From assembly GCF_022761125.1 (NCBI RefSeq), contig NZ_JAKWJR010000008.1, positions 62,001 to 126,000 on the forward strand: a stretch of 64,000 nt of DNA. Direction: 5' to 3'. This document shows positions 26,009 through 34,891 of the stretch, piece after piece. The notes below the pieces were generated by a model, which saw only the letters and a list, made by a program, of their open reading frames with translations, was not told the DNA's origin and did no database searches. The first letter of the stretch is position 1. Each line of letters begins with the position of its first letter. The stretch is from Nocardioides sp. SR21 (GTDB lineage Bacteria > Actinomycetota > Actinomycetes > Propionibacteriales > Nocardioidaceae). Position numbers and translations under genes: made by a program.

Positions 26009-26553
26009 CCATCGCCCCCGAGAAGCCGGCCGCCCCGTCCGCGGGCGCGCTGACCGCCGACCAGCTGCCGCCCCTCCCGGGCCGGGTGCTGGAGCCCGCC
26101 GAGCTGCTCGCCTGGGTGCGCGAGCTGGCCGCCGACCCCGAGCGCTGGGCGGCGCACGTCCGGCACGACACCGACGGGCGGCACTTCGTCTCGCTCTACC
26201 GTGACGCCGACATCGACGTCTGGCTGCTGTGCTGGAACACCGTCGACGACACCGGCTGGCACGACCACGACACCTCCGCGGGCGCGGTCGCGGTCACGCG
26301 CGGCGCGGTCGTCGAGAACCGGCCGCGCCTCGGCGGTGAGCCGGTCACCACGACCGTCGAGGCCGGGCGGGCGTTCGCCTTCGGTCCCGACCACATCCAC
26401 CGGATGGCCGGCGCCGTCGACGGATCGGTGTCCATCCACGCCTACTCGCCCCCGCTGTGGCGGATGGGGCAGTACTCCATCAGCTCCTCGGGGGTCATGC
26501 GGCGCTACTCCGTGTCGTACGCCGACGAGCTGCGCCCCCTGGTCGGCGACTAG
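26005..26553 (+). CDS. cysteine dioxygenase-like cupin
   Basis: A 182-residue cupin of the type I cysteine dioxygenase/thiol dioxygenase family. The iron-binding HxH lies in TGWHDHDTSAGAV and the third His in FGPDHIHRMAG. YSPPLWRMGQY and the end MRRYSVSYADELRPL are also family-like. It would add O2 to a thiol such as cysteine or a mercapto-acid. The N-terminal 30 residues are Pro/Ala-rich and outside the cupin fold. It is translationally coupled (ATGA) to an amidohydrolase and lies downstream of a 27-bp palindrome. The real substrate may not be cysteine. Confidence 0.85.
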   Translation: MTIAPEKPAAPSAGALTADQLPPLPGRVLEPAELLAWVRELAADPERWAAHVRHDTDGRHFVSLYRDADIDVWLLCWNTVDDTGWHDHDTSAGAVAVTRGAVVENRPRLGGEPVTTTVEAGRAFAFGPDHIHRMAGAVDGSVSIHAYSPPLWRMGQYSISSSGVMRRYSVSYADELRPLVGD

Positions 26554-26637
26554 GGGCGCGCCCTCTCGCGAGTGCGGCGCCGTAGCAGGCCATCGACTTG
26601 CGAGACACACCCTGGGGGCTCCTGTCACAGTTGCCGG

Positions 26638-27642
26638 GTGACCAACGAGCCGATTCGTTCTCGCGCCACTCTCACCGGCATCAGCTCCCGCGCCTGGGAG
26701 CACCCCGCCGACCGGGGCGCCCTCGTCGCGCTGCGCAAGCTCAAGGGCTTCGACACCCTGCTCAAGGCGCTGTCGGGCCTGTTCAACGAGCGCGCCGTAC
26801 GCCTGGTGTTCCTGGGCTCCGCGGTGCGTGTCGACGACCGCCAGTTCGCGCGGCTGAACCGGCTGCTCGGCGAGGTCGGGCGCACGCTCGACGCACCGGA
26901 GCTGCCCGAGATGTACGTCGTCACGAACCCGATGCCCGGCGCGCTGACGATCGGTATGAACAAGCCGTTCATCGTGCTCAACTCCGCTCTCGTCGACCTG
27001 CTCGACGAGGAGGAGCTGCGCTTCGTGATCGCCCACGAGCTCGGGCACGCGATGAGCGGGCACGCGGTCTACCAGACGATGCTGCAGCGGATGATCATGC
27101 TGACCGGCGTGCTCTCGCACGTTCCCGGCGGCGCGCTCGGCGCTCGCGCGATCATGGCCGCGCTCTACGAGTGGTCGCGCAAGTCCGAGCTGTCCGCCGA
27201 CCGCGCCGGCCTGCTCGCGACCCAGGACCCGGCGACGGCGTTCCGCGTGCACATGAAGCTCGCCAGCGGCGGCCACATCGACGACCTCGACCCGACGTCG
27301 TTCTTCGCGCAGGGGCAGGAGTACGACGACGCCGACCTGCGCGACTCGGTGCTCAAGCTGCTGCTCATCGAGAACCGCACGCACCCGTTCCTCGTCGTAC
27401 GCGCGACCGAGCTGCGGCGCTGGGTCGACTCCGGCGACTACACCGCGGTGCTCGGTGGCGACTACCCGCGCCGCGAGGACGACGACTCCGCGAAGGTGTC
27501 CGCGGCCGCGGCCGAGGCGGCGCGCAGCTACAGCGAGACCTTCAAGCAGAGCCAGGACGCGCTGGGCAAGATGGTCCACGACGTGGCGGGCGTGCTCGGC
27601 AGCATGAAGCTCTGGCTGGACGAGCAGCTGCGCCGCGACTGA
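26638..27642 (+). CDS. M48 family zinc metallopeptidase
   Basis: A 334-residue protease. The zinc motif HELGH is at residues 133-137 (VIAHELGHAMSGHAVY), and the third ligand Glu is in the later KSELSADRAGLLA. It resembles HtpX/Ste24 but has at most one or two weak hydrophobic segments (MLTGVLSHVPGGALGARAIM), so it may be membrane-associated or cytosolic. GTG 26638 is the chosen start; upstream in-frame sequence is not family-like. The C-terminal 70 residues are a charged coiled-coil-like extension. A small membrane protein gene follows after 47 bases. Confidence 0.88.
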   Translation: MTNEPIRSRATLTGISSRAWEHPADRGALVALRKLKGFDTLLKALSGLFNERAVRLVFLGSAVRVDDRQFARLNRLLGEVGRTLDAPELPEMYVVTNPMPGALTIGMNKPFIVLNSALVDLLDEEELRFVIAHELGHAMSGHAVYQTMLQRMIMLTGVLSHVPGGALGARAIMAALYEWSRKSELSADRAGLLATQDPATAFRVHMKLASGGHIDDLDPTSFFAQGQEYDDADLRDSVLKLLLIENRTHPFLVVRATELRRWVDSGDYTAVLGGDYPRREDDDSAKVSAAAAEAARSYSETFKQSQDALGKMVHDVAGVLGSMKLWLDEQLRRD

Positions 27643-27689
27643 GTACCCGCGCTCATGACCGGCGGTGTCTCCGCCGCCACGCTCGGAGC

Positions 27690-28385
27690 ATGAGAGATCT
27701 CCGCAGGCTGGTCGCCGCCGTCGTCATCGTCTCCTTCTCCCTCGCCGCTCTCCTCGGCATCGCCGTGCTCGTCGGCGCCGGCGAGTTCGGCGACACCGAG
27801 GCTCAGGTCCTCCTCACGACCGTCATCGTCGGCTTCGAGTCGGTCGCCGCGCTCTGCTACCTCGCGCTGGCCGGCCACCGTCTCGCCCTCGTCGGGGTCG
27901 CCGGCGGCGTGGTCTCGCTGGTCGCCACCGCGCTCGCGCTCTGGCTGACCTGGATCGAGGGGTACGGCGACGCACAGGTGTGGCAGGCGTTCGGGGTGGC
28001 CGTCACGATCGCCGCGTCGCTGGCGCAGGTCTCGCTGCTGCTCGCCCTCGTCGGCCGTCGTACCAGTCCGGTGCTGCTCGGCGGCACCCTGCTCGCCGTC
28101 ACCGTGGTCGCCGGCATGGTCGTGCTGCCGATCGTCACCGAGGACGTGTTCAGCAGCGGCTACTGGCGGGTCTTCGGGGTCGTCGCGATCCTCGACGTCC
28201 TCGGCACGGTGGTCCTCATGGCGCTGGGCGTCTTCGGAGGCCGGGCGGAACAGCGCGAGGCGCGCCCCGAGTCGCGGCTCCTGTCAGCCGCGGTCGAGGC
28301 GCGCCTCGTCGAGACCGCACACCAGCGGGGTACGTCGCCGAGCCAGCTGGTCAGCGACGCGCTGGACGCGTACGTCGTTCGCTAG
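27690..28385 (+). CDS. membrane protein with C-terminal ribbon-helix-helix-like domain
   Basis: A 231-residue protein. Residues 1-190 contain about six membrane helices (from LVAAVVIVSFSLAALLGIAV to VVAILDVLGTVVLMALGVF). Residues about 197-231 read LSAAVEARLVETAHQRG then TSPSQLVSDALDAYVVR, which has the strand, helix, turn, helix pattern and the G-x-S-x-S-x-L-V-x-x-A-L spacing of CopG/Arc ribbon-helix-helix domains. A membrane-tethered RHH domain is unusual. GAGCA, a weak ribosome site, precedes ATG 27690. It overlaps the convergent DUF6131 gene by 4 bases. Function unknown. Confidence 0.75.
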   Translation: MRDLRRLVAAVVIVSFSLAALLGIAVLVGAGEFGDTEAQVLLTTVIVGFESVAALCYLALAGHRLALVGVAGGVVSLVATALALWLTWIEGYGDAQVWQAFGVAVTIAASLAQVSLLLALVGRRTSPVLLGGTLLAVTVVAGMVVLPIVTEDVFSSGYWRVFGVVAILDVLGTVVLMALGVFGGRAEQREARPESRLLSAAVEARLVETAHQRGTSPSQLVSDALDAYVVR

Positions 28386-28525
28386 AACACCCGGCGGCGG
28401 GTGCCTCCGATCGGCACCAGGTTCAGGATCAGGCCGACGATGGCGAGGATCGCGCCGATCGCGGTCAGGATCGGGATGTCCGCGAGCAGGCCGATGAGCA
28501 GCAGGATGACGCCGAGAATGATCAT
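28382..28525 (-). CDS. DUF6131-like small membrane protein
   Basis: A 47-residue hydrophobic protein starting MIILGVILLLIGLL, with two membrane helices joined by a Pro/Gly turn and ending in a basic tail GGTRRRVF. This is the pattern of the DUF6131 family common in actinobacteria. GGGAGGAA lies ten bases before ATG 28525. It overlaps the convergent membrane-RHH gene by 4 bases. Function unknown. Confidence 0.8.
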   Translation of the reverse strand: MIILGVILLLIGLLADIPILTAIGAILAIVGLILNLVPIGGTRRRVF

Positions 28526-28596
28526 TGCCGTGTTTCCTCCCTGTGGTGTCCCCGCGAAGCGGTACCCCCAGGCGGACCTGCCGCAAACCTTCCGGC

Positions 28597-29463
28597 TCAG
28601 GCCTGCAACGACCGGATGGCCTCGTCGATCGACAGCGTGCGGCGGGCGGACTCCACGTGGAGGTTCTCCACCATCCGGCCGTTGTAGGTGACCACGCCCG
28701 AGCCCTGGCCGTCCTCGAACGCCTGGATCAGCCCGCGGGCGTCCGCGACCGCCTGCTCGGACGGCGCGAACGCGGCGTTCGCCCCCTCGACCTGGCCGGG
28801 GTGGATCAAGGTCTTGCCGTCGAAGCCCATCTCGCGGCCCTGCTGGCACTCGGCCAGGAAGCCCTCGGTGTTCTTCACGTCGTTGTAGACGCCGTCGAGG
28901 ATCGCGATGCCGGCCGCGCGGGCGGCGAGCAGCGCGGTGTGCAGGGACGGCAGGATCGGGGCGCGGCCGGGCACGTGCTCGGCGTACAGCTCCTTGACCA
29001 GGTCATTGGTGCCCATCACGAAGCAGCTCAGCCGCTCGCTCGCGCGGGCGATGCTCAGCACGTCGAGGATCGCGATCGGCGTCTCGATCATCGCCCACAG
29101 CCTGGTGTGGTCCGGGGCGCCGGCCTTCTCGAGCGCGGCCACCAGCTGCTGCACCTCGGCGGCGCTGTTGACCTTGGGCACGACGACCGCGTCCGGGCCC
29201 GCCGCGGCCGCGGCCGCGATGTCGGCGTCGTGCCACTCGGTGCCGAGCCCGTTGACCCGGATCGTCAGCGTGCGCCGGCCGTACTCGCCGGAGCCCACGG
29301 CCGCGGCAGCGGCCTCGCGAGCGTCGGGCTTGGCGTCGGGGGCGACGGCGTCCTCGAGGTCGAAGATGACGGCGTCGATCGGCAGGGTCTTGGCCTTCTC
29401 CAGCGCCTTGGCGTTGGAGCTGGGCATGTAGAGGACGCTGCGCAGCGGGGTGAACTCGCTCAT
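28597..29463 (-). CDS. HpcH/HpaI-type CoA-ester lyase
   Basis: A 288-residue member of the citrate-lyase-beta/malyl-CoA lyase group. Features are [17 protein letters not shown] (CoA and phosphate contacts), [16 protein letters not shown] (catalytic Asp/Glu), [13 protein letters not shown], a [13 protein letters not shown]g-binding Glu strand and the later [17 protein letters not shown]. It would cleave or form malyl-CoA, citramalyl-CoA or beta-methylmalyl-CoA. It overlaps a second, larger CoA-ester lyase gene by 4 bases and probably acts with it in acetate, propionate or C5-dicarboxylate metabolism. Exact substrate cannot be read from sequence. Confidence 0.88.
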   Translation of the reverse strand: MSEFTPLRSVLYMPSSNAKALEKAKTLPIDAVIFDLEDAVAPDAKPDAREAAAAAVGSGEYGRRTLTIRVNGLGTEWHDADIAAAAAAGPDAVVVPKVNSAAEVQQLVAALEKAGAPDHTRLWAMIETPIAILDVLSIARASERLSCFVMGTNDLVKELYAEHVPGRAPILPSLHTALLAARAAGIAILDGVYNDVKNTEGFLAECQQGREMGFDGKTLIHPGQVEGANAAFAPSEQAVADARGLIQAFEDGQGSGVVTYNGRMVENLHVESARRTLSIDEAIRSLQA

Positions 29464-30548
29464 GCCCCGACCTCGATCGCGTCGTACTGCGCCTTGAGCT
29501 CCGGGTCGATCGCGGCCAGCTGCTCCGCGAGCTCGACCATCACCAGGCACTGCTTGAGGGAGGCGTCGTCCTCCATCTTGCCGTCGAGCATCACCGCGCC
29601 GGTGCCGTCGCCCATGGCCGCGGCGACCCGGCGGGCGTGCGCGACGTCCTCGACGCTCGGGCTGAAGACCCGGTTGGCGATCGCGATCTGCTTGGGGTGC
29701 AGGCTCCAGGTGCCCACGCAGCCGAGCAGGAACGCGTTGCGGAACTGGTCCTCGCACGCGACCTCGTCGGCGATGTCGCCGAACGGGCCGTAGTAGGGGT
29801 AGATGCCGTTCATCGCACAGGCGTCGACCATCCGCGCGATCGTGTAGTGCCAGAGGTCCTGCTGGTACGTCGTACGCGTCGCGTTGATGTCGGCGACGCC
29901 GAGCTCGTTCTTCGGCGGGTCCTGGCGGACCAGGTAGCCGGGGTGACCGCCACCGACCCGCGTGGTCTTCATCCGGCGGTCGGCGGCGAGGTCGGCCGGG
30001 CCGAGCGAGAGGCCCTGCATGCGCGGGCTCGCGGCGCAGATCTCCTCGACGTTGGCGACGCCGCGCGCGGTCTCGAGGATCGCGTGGATGAGGATCGGGC
30101 GGCCCAGCCCGGCCTTCGCCTCGAGCTGGGCGAGCAGCCGGTCGACGTAGTGGATGTCCTCGGCGCCCTGGACCTTCGGCACCATGATCACGTCGAGCTT
30201 GTCGCCGATCGCGGGGACCAGCGTGGTCAGGTCGTCGAGCACCCAGGGGCTGTCGAGGGAGTTGATCCGGGTCCACAGCTGCGTGGGGCCGAAGTCCGTC
30301 TCCTGGGCGATCGTCACCAGGCCCTCGCGGGCGGCCGTCTTGTTGTCGGCCTTGATCGCGTCCTCGAGGTTGCCGAGCAGCACGTCGACCTTGCCGACCA
30401 TGTCGGGGATCTTCGCCGCCATCTTCGGGTTGCTCGGGTCGAAGAAGTGGATCGCCCGGCTGGGCCGGGCCGGGATCTCCGTCAGGGGAGCCGGCGCCCC
30501 CACGGCGAGGGGTCGGAAGAAGTCCTTGGCGCTGCGCGATCCGCTCAT
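29460..30548 (-). CDS. HpcH/HpaI aldolase / malyl-CoA lyase-like protein
   Basis: A 362-residue lyase of the same superfamily as the next gene but longer. Features are [20 protein letters not shown] near the start, [14 protein letters not shown] (catalytic acidic residues), [33 protein letters not shown], and the C-terminal [18 protein letters not shown] with the CoA-loop Pro-Lys. It resembles the longer actinobacterial lyases paired with a short CoA-ester lyase. It is separated from the upstream 3-hydroxyacyl-CoA dehydrogenase by a 159-base gap with an unusual repeat element. Overlap of 4 bases couples it to the downstream lyase. Confidence 0.85.
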   Translation of the reverse strand: MSGSRSAKDFFRPLAVGAPAPLTEIPARPSRAIHFFDPSNPKMAAKIPDMVGKVDVLLGNLEDAIKADNKTAAREGLVTIAQETDFGPTQLWTRINSLDSPWVLDDLTTLVPAIGDKLDVIMVPKVQGAEDIHYVDRLLAQLEAKAGLGRPILIHAILETARGVANVEEICAASPRMQGLSLGPADLAADRRMKTTRVGGGHPGYLVRQDPPKNELGVADINATRTTYQQDLWHYTIARMVDACAMNGIYPYYGPFGDIADEVACEDQFRNAFLLGCVGTWSLHPKQIAIANRVFSPSVEDVAHARRVAAAMGDGTGAVMLDGKMEDDASLKQCLVMVELAEQLAAIDPELKAQYDAIEVGA

Positions 30549-30604
30549 GCGGCGGAACGTAGCAGCGGATGCTTACTCGCGGGTATGACCGATCTGACAT
30601 CTGT

Positions 30605-30692
30605 CGGAATCACCGGTGCACCGGTGAAACTGGCACTTCTCGGCCGTTGCAACGCCTGAGAAGTGCCGGAATCACCGGTGCACCGGTGAAAC
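30605..30692. repeat. paired direct repeats around a hairpin
   Basis: The sequence CGGAATCACCGGTGCACCGG plus TGAAAC occurs at 30605-30630 and again at 30667-30692, 62 bases apart. Each copy contains two abutting palindromes CACCGGTG. Between them GCACTTCTC (30633-30641) pairs with GAGAAGTGC (30658-30666). It lies between same-strand genes and could be a terminator/attenuator or a small repeat element. Confidence 0.75.
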
Positions 30693-30707
30693 CGCGGGCT
30701 CGCCAGC

Positions 30708-31553
30708 TCAGCTGTACGTGTAGAACCCGCGGCCGGTCTTGCGACCGAGGAGACCCGCGTCGACCATCCGCTGCAGCAGCGGCGGGGCGGCGTACAGCGG
30801 CTCCTTGAACTCCTCGTAGAGCGACTCGGCCACGGCCTTGGTGGTGTCCAGGCCGATCAGGTCGGCCAGCGCCAGCGGGCCCTGCGGGTGGGCGGCGCCG
30901 AGCACCAGGCCGCGGTCGATGTCCTCGGCCGAGGCGAAGCCCGACTCGTACATGCGGATCGCCGACAGGATGAACGGGATCAGCAGCGAGTTCACGACGA
31001 ACCCGGCGCGGTCCTGGCAGTCGATCGCCTGCTTGCTCAGGCCCTCCTCGACCCAGGCGCGCGAGCGCGAGGTGGTCTCGGGCGAGGTGAGCAGCGACGG
31101 CACGAGCTCGACGAGCTGCAGCACCGGCACCGGGTTGAAGAAGTGGATGCCGATCACCTGGGTCGGGCGCGAGGTGACCACGCCGAGCTTCATGATCGGG
31201 ATCGACGACGTGTTCGACGCGAGGATCGCGTCGGGGGCGGTCACGATCGTGTCGAGCCGCTTGAACAGGTCGACCTTCGCGGACTCGTCCTCGACGATCG
31301 CCTCGACGACGACCTCGCGGTCGGCGAGCGCGCCGAGGTCGGTGACGACCTGGATCCGCGCGAGCACGGCGTCCGCCGAGTCGATCTTGCCCTTGCTCTC
31401 GGCGCGCTGCAGCGACTTCTCCAGCCGACCGAGCGCCGCCTTGGCGGCGTCGTCGCTCGACTCGACGACGATGACGTCCTGTCCGGCTCGCGCGCTGACC
31501 TCGGCGATGCCCGAGCCCATCAGGCCGCCGCCGACCACTCCCACGTTCAACAT
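30708..31553 (-). CDS. 3-hydroxybutyryl-CoA dehydrogenase family
   Basis: A 281-residue NAD(P)-dependent 3-hydroxyacyl-CoA dehydrogenase. The Rossmann motif GVVGGGLMGSGIAEV starts at residue 5. Catalytic features are ASNTSSIPIMKLG (Ser/Asn), IGIHFFNPVPVLQLVELV (catalytic His), GFVVNSLLIPFI and GPLALADLIGLDT. Length and lack of a hydratase domain point to the short Hbd/PaaH type, acting on 3-hydroxybutyryl- or 3-hydroxyadipyl-CoA. ATG 31553 has an AC-rich, weak upstream region. The next gene on the same strand begins past a repeat element, so it may be a single-gene unit. Confidence 0.93.
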   Translation of the reverse strand: MLNVGVVGGGLMGSGIAEVSARAGQDVIVVESSDDAAKAALGRLEKSLQRAESKGKIDSADAVLARIQVVTDLGALADREVVVEAIVEDESAKVDLFKRLDTIVTAPDAILASNTSSIPIMKLGVVTSRPTQVIGIHFFNPVPVLQLVELVPSLLTSPETTSRSRAWVEEGLSKQAIDCQDRAGFVVNSLLIPFILSAIRMYESGFASAEDIDRGLVLGAAHPQGPLALADLIGLDTTKAVAESLYEEFKEPLYAAPPLLQRMVDAGLLGRKTGRGFYTYS

Positions 31554-31568
31554 GTGCTCCCCATCGAC

Positions 31569-32093
31569 CTAGCGTCTGTTACGACGATTCCACCAGTGTC
31601 GCCGCGGGGTCTTCGCACCGGGCTCGATCCGTGGGACGGCGCGGAAGGCGGCGTACCGCTCCCGCCAGGCCGCGACGGTCGCCTCGACGTCGCGCGGCAT
31701 CGTCGTCAGCGGCGGTCCCTGCGGGAGGGAGTAGCGGGCCTGGATGACCCGCTCGTTGAAGTCCTCGATGTGCTCGCGCACCTCGGACTCGACGGTCATC
31801 GTGTCGAGTACGTCGTCGAGCTCGTCGTTCTCCCTGCGCAGCGCGAGGCTCGGCGGCAGGATCGCGATCTGCTCGCGGTCGACCAGCTTCTTGACCCACC
31901 AGTCGGGGTCGTGCGTCTCGCCGAGACCCTCGATCGGCTTGCCCGCGCCGGGGAGGTTGTCGAACTCGCCGCGGCGCATCGCGCGGGCGATCTGGAGGTC
32001 GACCCACGTCGACTGCTGGGCCATCCGGGCCGCGGCCGCCGCCTTCTCCGCGGCCTCGCGGCTCAGCTTCTGCTCCTCCGGGGAATCGGGCAC
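31569..32093 (-). CDS. DUF1992 protein (DnaJ-C28-like)
   Basis: A 174-residue protein with the DUF1992 signature WVDLQIARAMRRGEFDNLPG followed by GKPI and DPDWWVKKLV. The C-terminus has PPLTTMPRDVEATVAAW and ends in a basic tail RRHWWNRRNRR. Bacterial members such as YhdN/DnaJC28 homologues have no established role. It is probably cytosolic and helical. It starts 15 bases after the MFS stop and ends 15 bases before the dehydrogenase start, so operon membership with either is possible. Confidence 0.88.
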   Translation of the reverse strand: MPDSPEEQKLSREAAEKAAAAARMAQQSTWVDLQIARAMRRGEFDNLPGAGKPIEGLGETHDPDWWVKKLVDREQIAILPPSLALRRENDELDDVLDTMTVESEVREHIEDFNERVIQARYSLPQGPPLTTMPRDVEATVAAWRERYAAFRAVPRIEPGAKTPRRHWWNRRNRR

Positions 32094-32108
32094 CTCCCGA
32101 GAATACGT

Positions 32109-33551
32109 CTAGGGCAACACCGGGACGGCTTCGTCGGCGACGTGACGCGGGAGCATCAGCAGCGCCACGGCGGCCAGCAGCGCCGCCACCGCGCAGACCG
32201 CCCACACGGTCAGGTAGCCGGACAGCGCGGCGTGCCCTTCCTCGGGTACGTCGAGCGAGCCGGTGGACGACAGCGCGATCGCGAAGACCGCGGAGGCGAT
32301 CGCGCCGCCGATCGTCTTGGTGCCGTTGGTCATGCCGGTGGCGAAGCCGGTCCGCTCGGGCGGTGCGGCCGCGGCGGCGGTGGCCGGCAGCGCGGCGACC
32401 AGGGCGCCCGAGCCGAGCCCGGCGACCGCCATGTTCAGCAGCGCCTGCCAGGTCTCGTCGTGGAACACCAGCCACATGCCGTACCCGACCGCGACCAGGA
32501 CCGCGGACGCGACGAGGGCACCGCGCGGGCCGAGCGCGCGGGTCGTGAGCGGCAGCGTGAACGCTCCGATCGCCAGGAAGATCACGTAGACGCCGATCAG
32601 CGTCGAGACGAAACCGGCGTCCGCGCCGAGGCCGTAGCCCGCGACGTCGGGGTCGGTGCGGGCGAACGTCGACAGCGGGATCTGCGCTCCGAGCACGGAC
32701 ATGCCGAACAGGAACGCGGTCAGCTGCACCGGCCACTGCCCGGGTGCGCTCAGCAGGCGGACGTCGACGATCGGCTCGTCCTGCGCCAGCTCGTACTTCG
32801 TGAACGGCAGCAGCACGGCCAGGCCGATCACGATCAACGCCCAGGCGGCCACGCTGCCGACGCCGTCGAGGCGGATCACGACGAGGCCGGCCATCACCAA
32901 GGTGAGCGCGGCAGTGAGGAGGCCGAGCCCGACCAGGTCGAAGCCGCCCCCGGACGTGCCCGGCGCGTCCTCGACGCCGAACCAGATCACGAAGAACACG
33001 GCGGTCACGACGATCGCCGGGAGCGCGAGCAGGAACGTCATCGAGGTCGCCTCGACGAGCGCGCCACTGGTCAGCGCGCCGATGATCACGGCCAGCTCGA
33101 GCGCGCCGACGAGCACGCCGGCGGCGCGGCGGGTCAGCAGGTTCTGCCGGCCGGTGCCGGCCGTACGCCGATAGATGATCGCGACCTCGAGCGGCAGCCA
33201 GACGACGTACGCGCCCTGGAGCGCGGCGCCGATGAGGAACGTCGTGAAGCCCGGCGCGAACGCCATGACCCACGAGCCGAGAGCCGTGACCGCGGTCGAG
33301 AGCAGCAGCACCTTCTTGTGGCCGACCATGTCGCCGAGCCGGGCGAGCGGCGGGATCACCAGCGCCGAGACGATCAGCTGGGCGGCCTCGAACCAGTTGA
33401 CGTCGGCGTCACTGATGCCGAGGTGGTCGGCGATGTCGCTGAAGATCGGCGTGTAGTAGCCCTGCAGGACACCGCTGGCGAGCTCGACGCAGACCAGGAA
33501 CCCGACGACGGCGGCGAGGCCGCGCACCCGCGGGTCGCTGGTGACTGTCAT
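32109..33551 (-). CDS. MFS transporter (14-helix DHA2-like)
   Basis: A 480-residue membrane protein with about 14 hydrophobic segments. MFS motif A appears as LARLGDMVGHKKVLLLS. Helix 5 region GVLVGALELAVIIGALTSG resembles motif C of exporters. Late region GFATGMTNGTKTIGGAIASA is family-typical. It overlaps the M20 peptidase gene by 4 bases and so shares its mRNA, whose promoter has a hut-type palindrome at 34892. It may transport a peptide, amino acid or related product handled by the M20 enzyme. Substrate not known. Confidence 0.9.
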   Translation of the reverse strand: MTVTSDPRVRGLAAVVGFLVCVELASGVLQGYYTPIFSDIADHLGISDADVNWFEAAQLIVSALVIPPLARLGDMVGHKKVLLLSTAVTALGSWVMAFAPGFTTFLIGAALQGAYVVWLPLEVAIIYRRTAGTGRQNLLTRRAAGVLVGALELAVIIGALTSGALVEATSMTFLLALPAIVVTAVFFVIWFGVEDAPGTSGGGFDLVGLGLLTAALTLVMAGLVVIRLDGVGSVAAWALIVIGLAVLLPFTKYELAQDEPIVDVRLLSAPGQWPVQLTAFLFGMSVLGAQIPLSTFARTDPDVAGYGLGADAGFVSTLIGVYVIFLAIGAFTLPLTTRALGPRGALVASAVLVAVGYGMWLVFHDETWQALLNMAVAGLGSGALVAALPATAAAAAPPERTGFATGMTNGTKTIGGAIASAVFAIALSSTGSLDVPEEGHAALSGYLTVWAVCAVAALLAAVALLMLPRHVADEAVPVLP

Positions 33552-34876
33552 GCGGGGAGCCTCTCGATCAGGCGCTGGTACCAGCGCACGCCGTCGACCA
33601 GCGCGTCCACCCCGAGGTGCTCGTCGTACGTGTGGATCGACCCACGCTGCTCCTTCGTCATCCGGAACGGCGCGAACCGGTAGACGCGGGGGCAGATCTT
33701 CGTGAAGTGCCGCGAGTCGGTGGCGGCCATCATGACGTACGGCGCGGGCACGGCGTCGGGGAACACGTCGACGATCGTGGCCTCGATCAGCTCGAACGCC
33801 TCGTCCATCGGCGACACCGGGCACGGGTCGTTGCCCTCGAGCAGGGTCACCTGTACCTGGTCGTCGTCCACGGTCCTGCGGACGTGCTCGAGGACCGAGG
33901 CGACCGTGTCGCCGACGGTGATCCGGATGTTCACGCCGGCCTTGGCGGTGCTCGCGATGACGTTGAGGGCCGGGGACCCGGAGAGGGTGGTCATCGCGAA
34001 CGTCGTCCGTGCGGTCGCCGCGGTCTCGGGTCCGAGCGCGACCAGGGCCTTGGTGACCAGGGGCTTGATCCGGCCGGCGTTCTGCATCACCGGGCGCAGC
34101 GCCGCGGGCGCGTGCGGGGCGAGCCGGCGGAACAGCTCGAGTGTCGGCTCGGGGACGTGAGCAGGCATCTGGTGGCGGTCGAGGCGCTGGAGGGCGCGGG
34201 CGATGCGCACTGTGGGGGCGTTGCGGGCCGGGGTGGAGGCGTGGCCGCCGGCGCCGTCGACGCGCAGCTCGAGCGACGTCACGCCCTTCTCGGTGACGCC
34301 GACGACGCCGATCGGCACGTCGATGCCGGGGAACGCCTCGGTCGCGACGGCGCCGCCCTCGTCGATCACCATCCAGGGGCGTACGCCGCGGCGGGTCAGC
34401 TCCTCGACCGCCAGCCGGGCCGCCGAGCCCGAGACCTCCTCGTTGCACCCGAACGACAGCCACACGTCCTGCGCCGGGGTGAAGTCCTCCGCGAGCAGGG
34501 TCTCCACTGCTTCGCAGATCGCGACGAGCTCGCCCTTGTCGTCGAGGGTGCCGCGGCCCCAGATCGCGCCGTCGTGGATCTCGGCGCCGAACGGCGGGTG
34601 CTGCCAGACGGCGTCACCGTCCACCGGGACGACGTCGAGGTGCGCCATCAGCACGAGCGGACGCTCGGCGCTGCGGCCGGCCCAGTGGAACAGCAGGCCG
34701 TGGGTGTCGACGCGGGTCAGGCCGAGCCGCTCGTGCACCAGCGGGAACTGGGCGGCGAGCTCCACGAGGAACGCGTCGAACGCCGCGACGTCGACCCGGT
34801 CCCAGTCGGGGTACGAGACCGTGGGGATACGGACCAGGGTCTGGAGCTTGCCGACGACGCGATGGTTGCTGCTCAC
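33548..34876 (-). CDS. M20 family metallopeptidase
   Basis: A 442-residue dizinc hydrolase. Metal-site motifs are VLMAHLDVVPVD (His/Asp), IWGRGTLDDKGELVA (bridging Asp), FGCNEEVSGSAA (catalytic Glu-Glu) and a C-terminal ATDSRHFTKICPRVYRF with His. A typical lid domain starts near LELRVDGAGGHAS. Family members cleave dipeptides, N-acyl amino acids or carnosine-like His dipeptides (inferred possibility given the operator). GTG 34876 is the start. A GTCTC-type palindrome ends 16 bases upstream. It is translationally coupled to the MFS gene. Confidence 0.9.
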   Translation of the reverse strand: MSSNHRVVGKLQTLVRIPTVSYPDWDRVDVAAFDAFLVELAAQFPLVHERLGLTRVDTHGLLFHWAGRSAERPLVLMAHLDVVPVDGDAVWQHPPFGAEIHDGAIWGRGTLDDKGELVAICEAVETLLAEDFTPAQDVWLSFGCNEEVSGSAARLAVEELTRRGVRPWMVIDEGGAVATEAFPGIDVPIGVVGVTEKGVTSLELRVDGAGGHASTPARNAPTVRIARALQRLDRHQMPAHVPEPTLELFRRLAPHAPAALRPVMQNAGRIKPLVTKALVALGPETAATARTTFAMTTLSGSPALNVIASTAKAGVNIRITVGDTVASVLEHVRRTVDDDQVQVTLLEGNDPCPVSPMDEAFELIEATIVDVFPDAVPAPYVMMAATDSRHFTKICPRVYRFAPFRMTKEQRGSIHTYDEHLGVDALVDGVRWYQRLIERLPA

Positions 34877-34891
34877 GGGCCGAGGCTAAGC

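Noticed and set aside
26554..26637. Possible riboswitch or small RNA in the gap before the M48 protease
   Set aside because: Only 84 bases, with no recognisable conserved fold or terminator; nothing can be supported.
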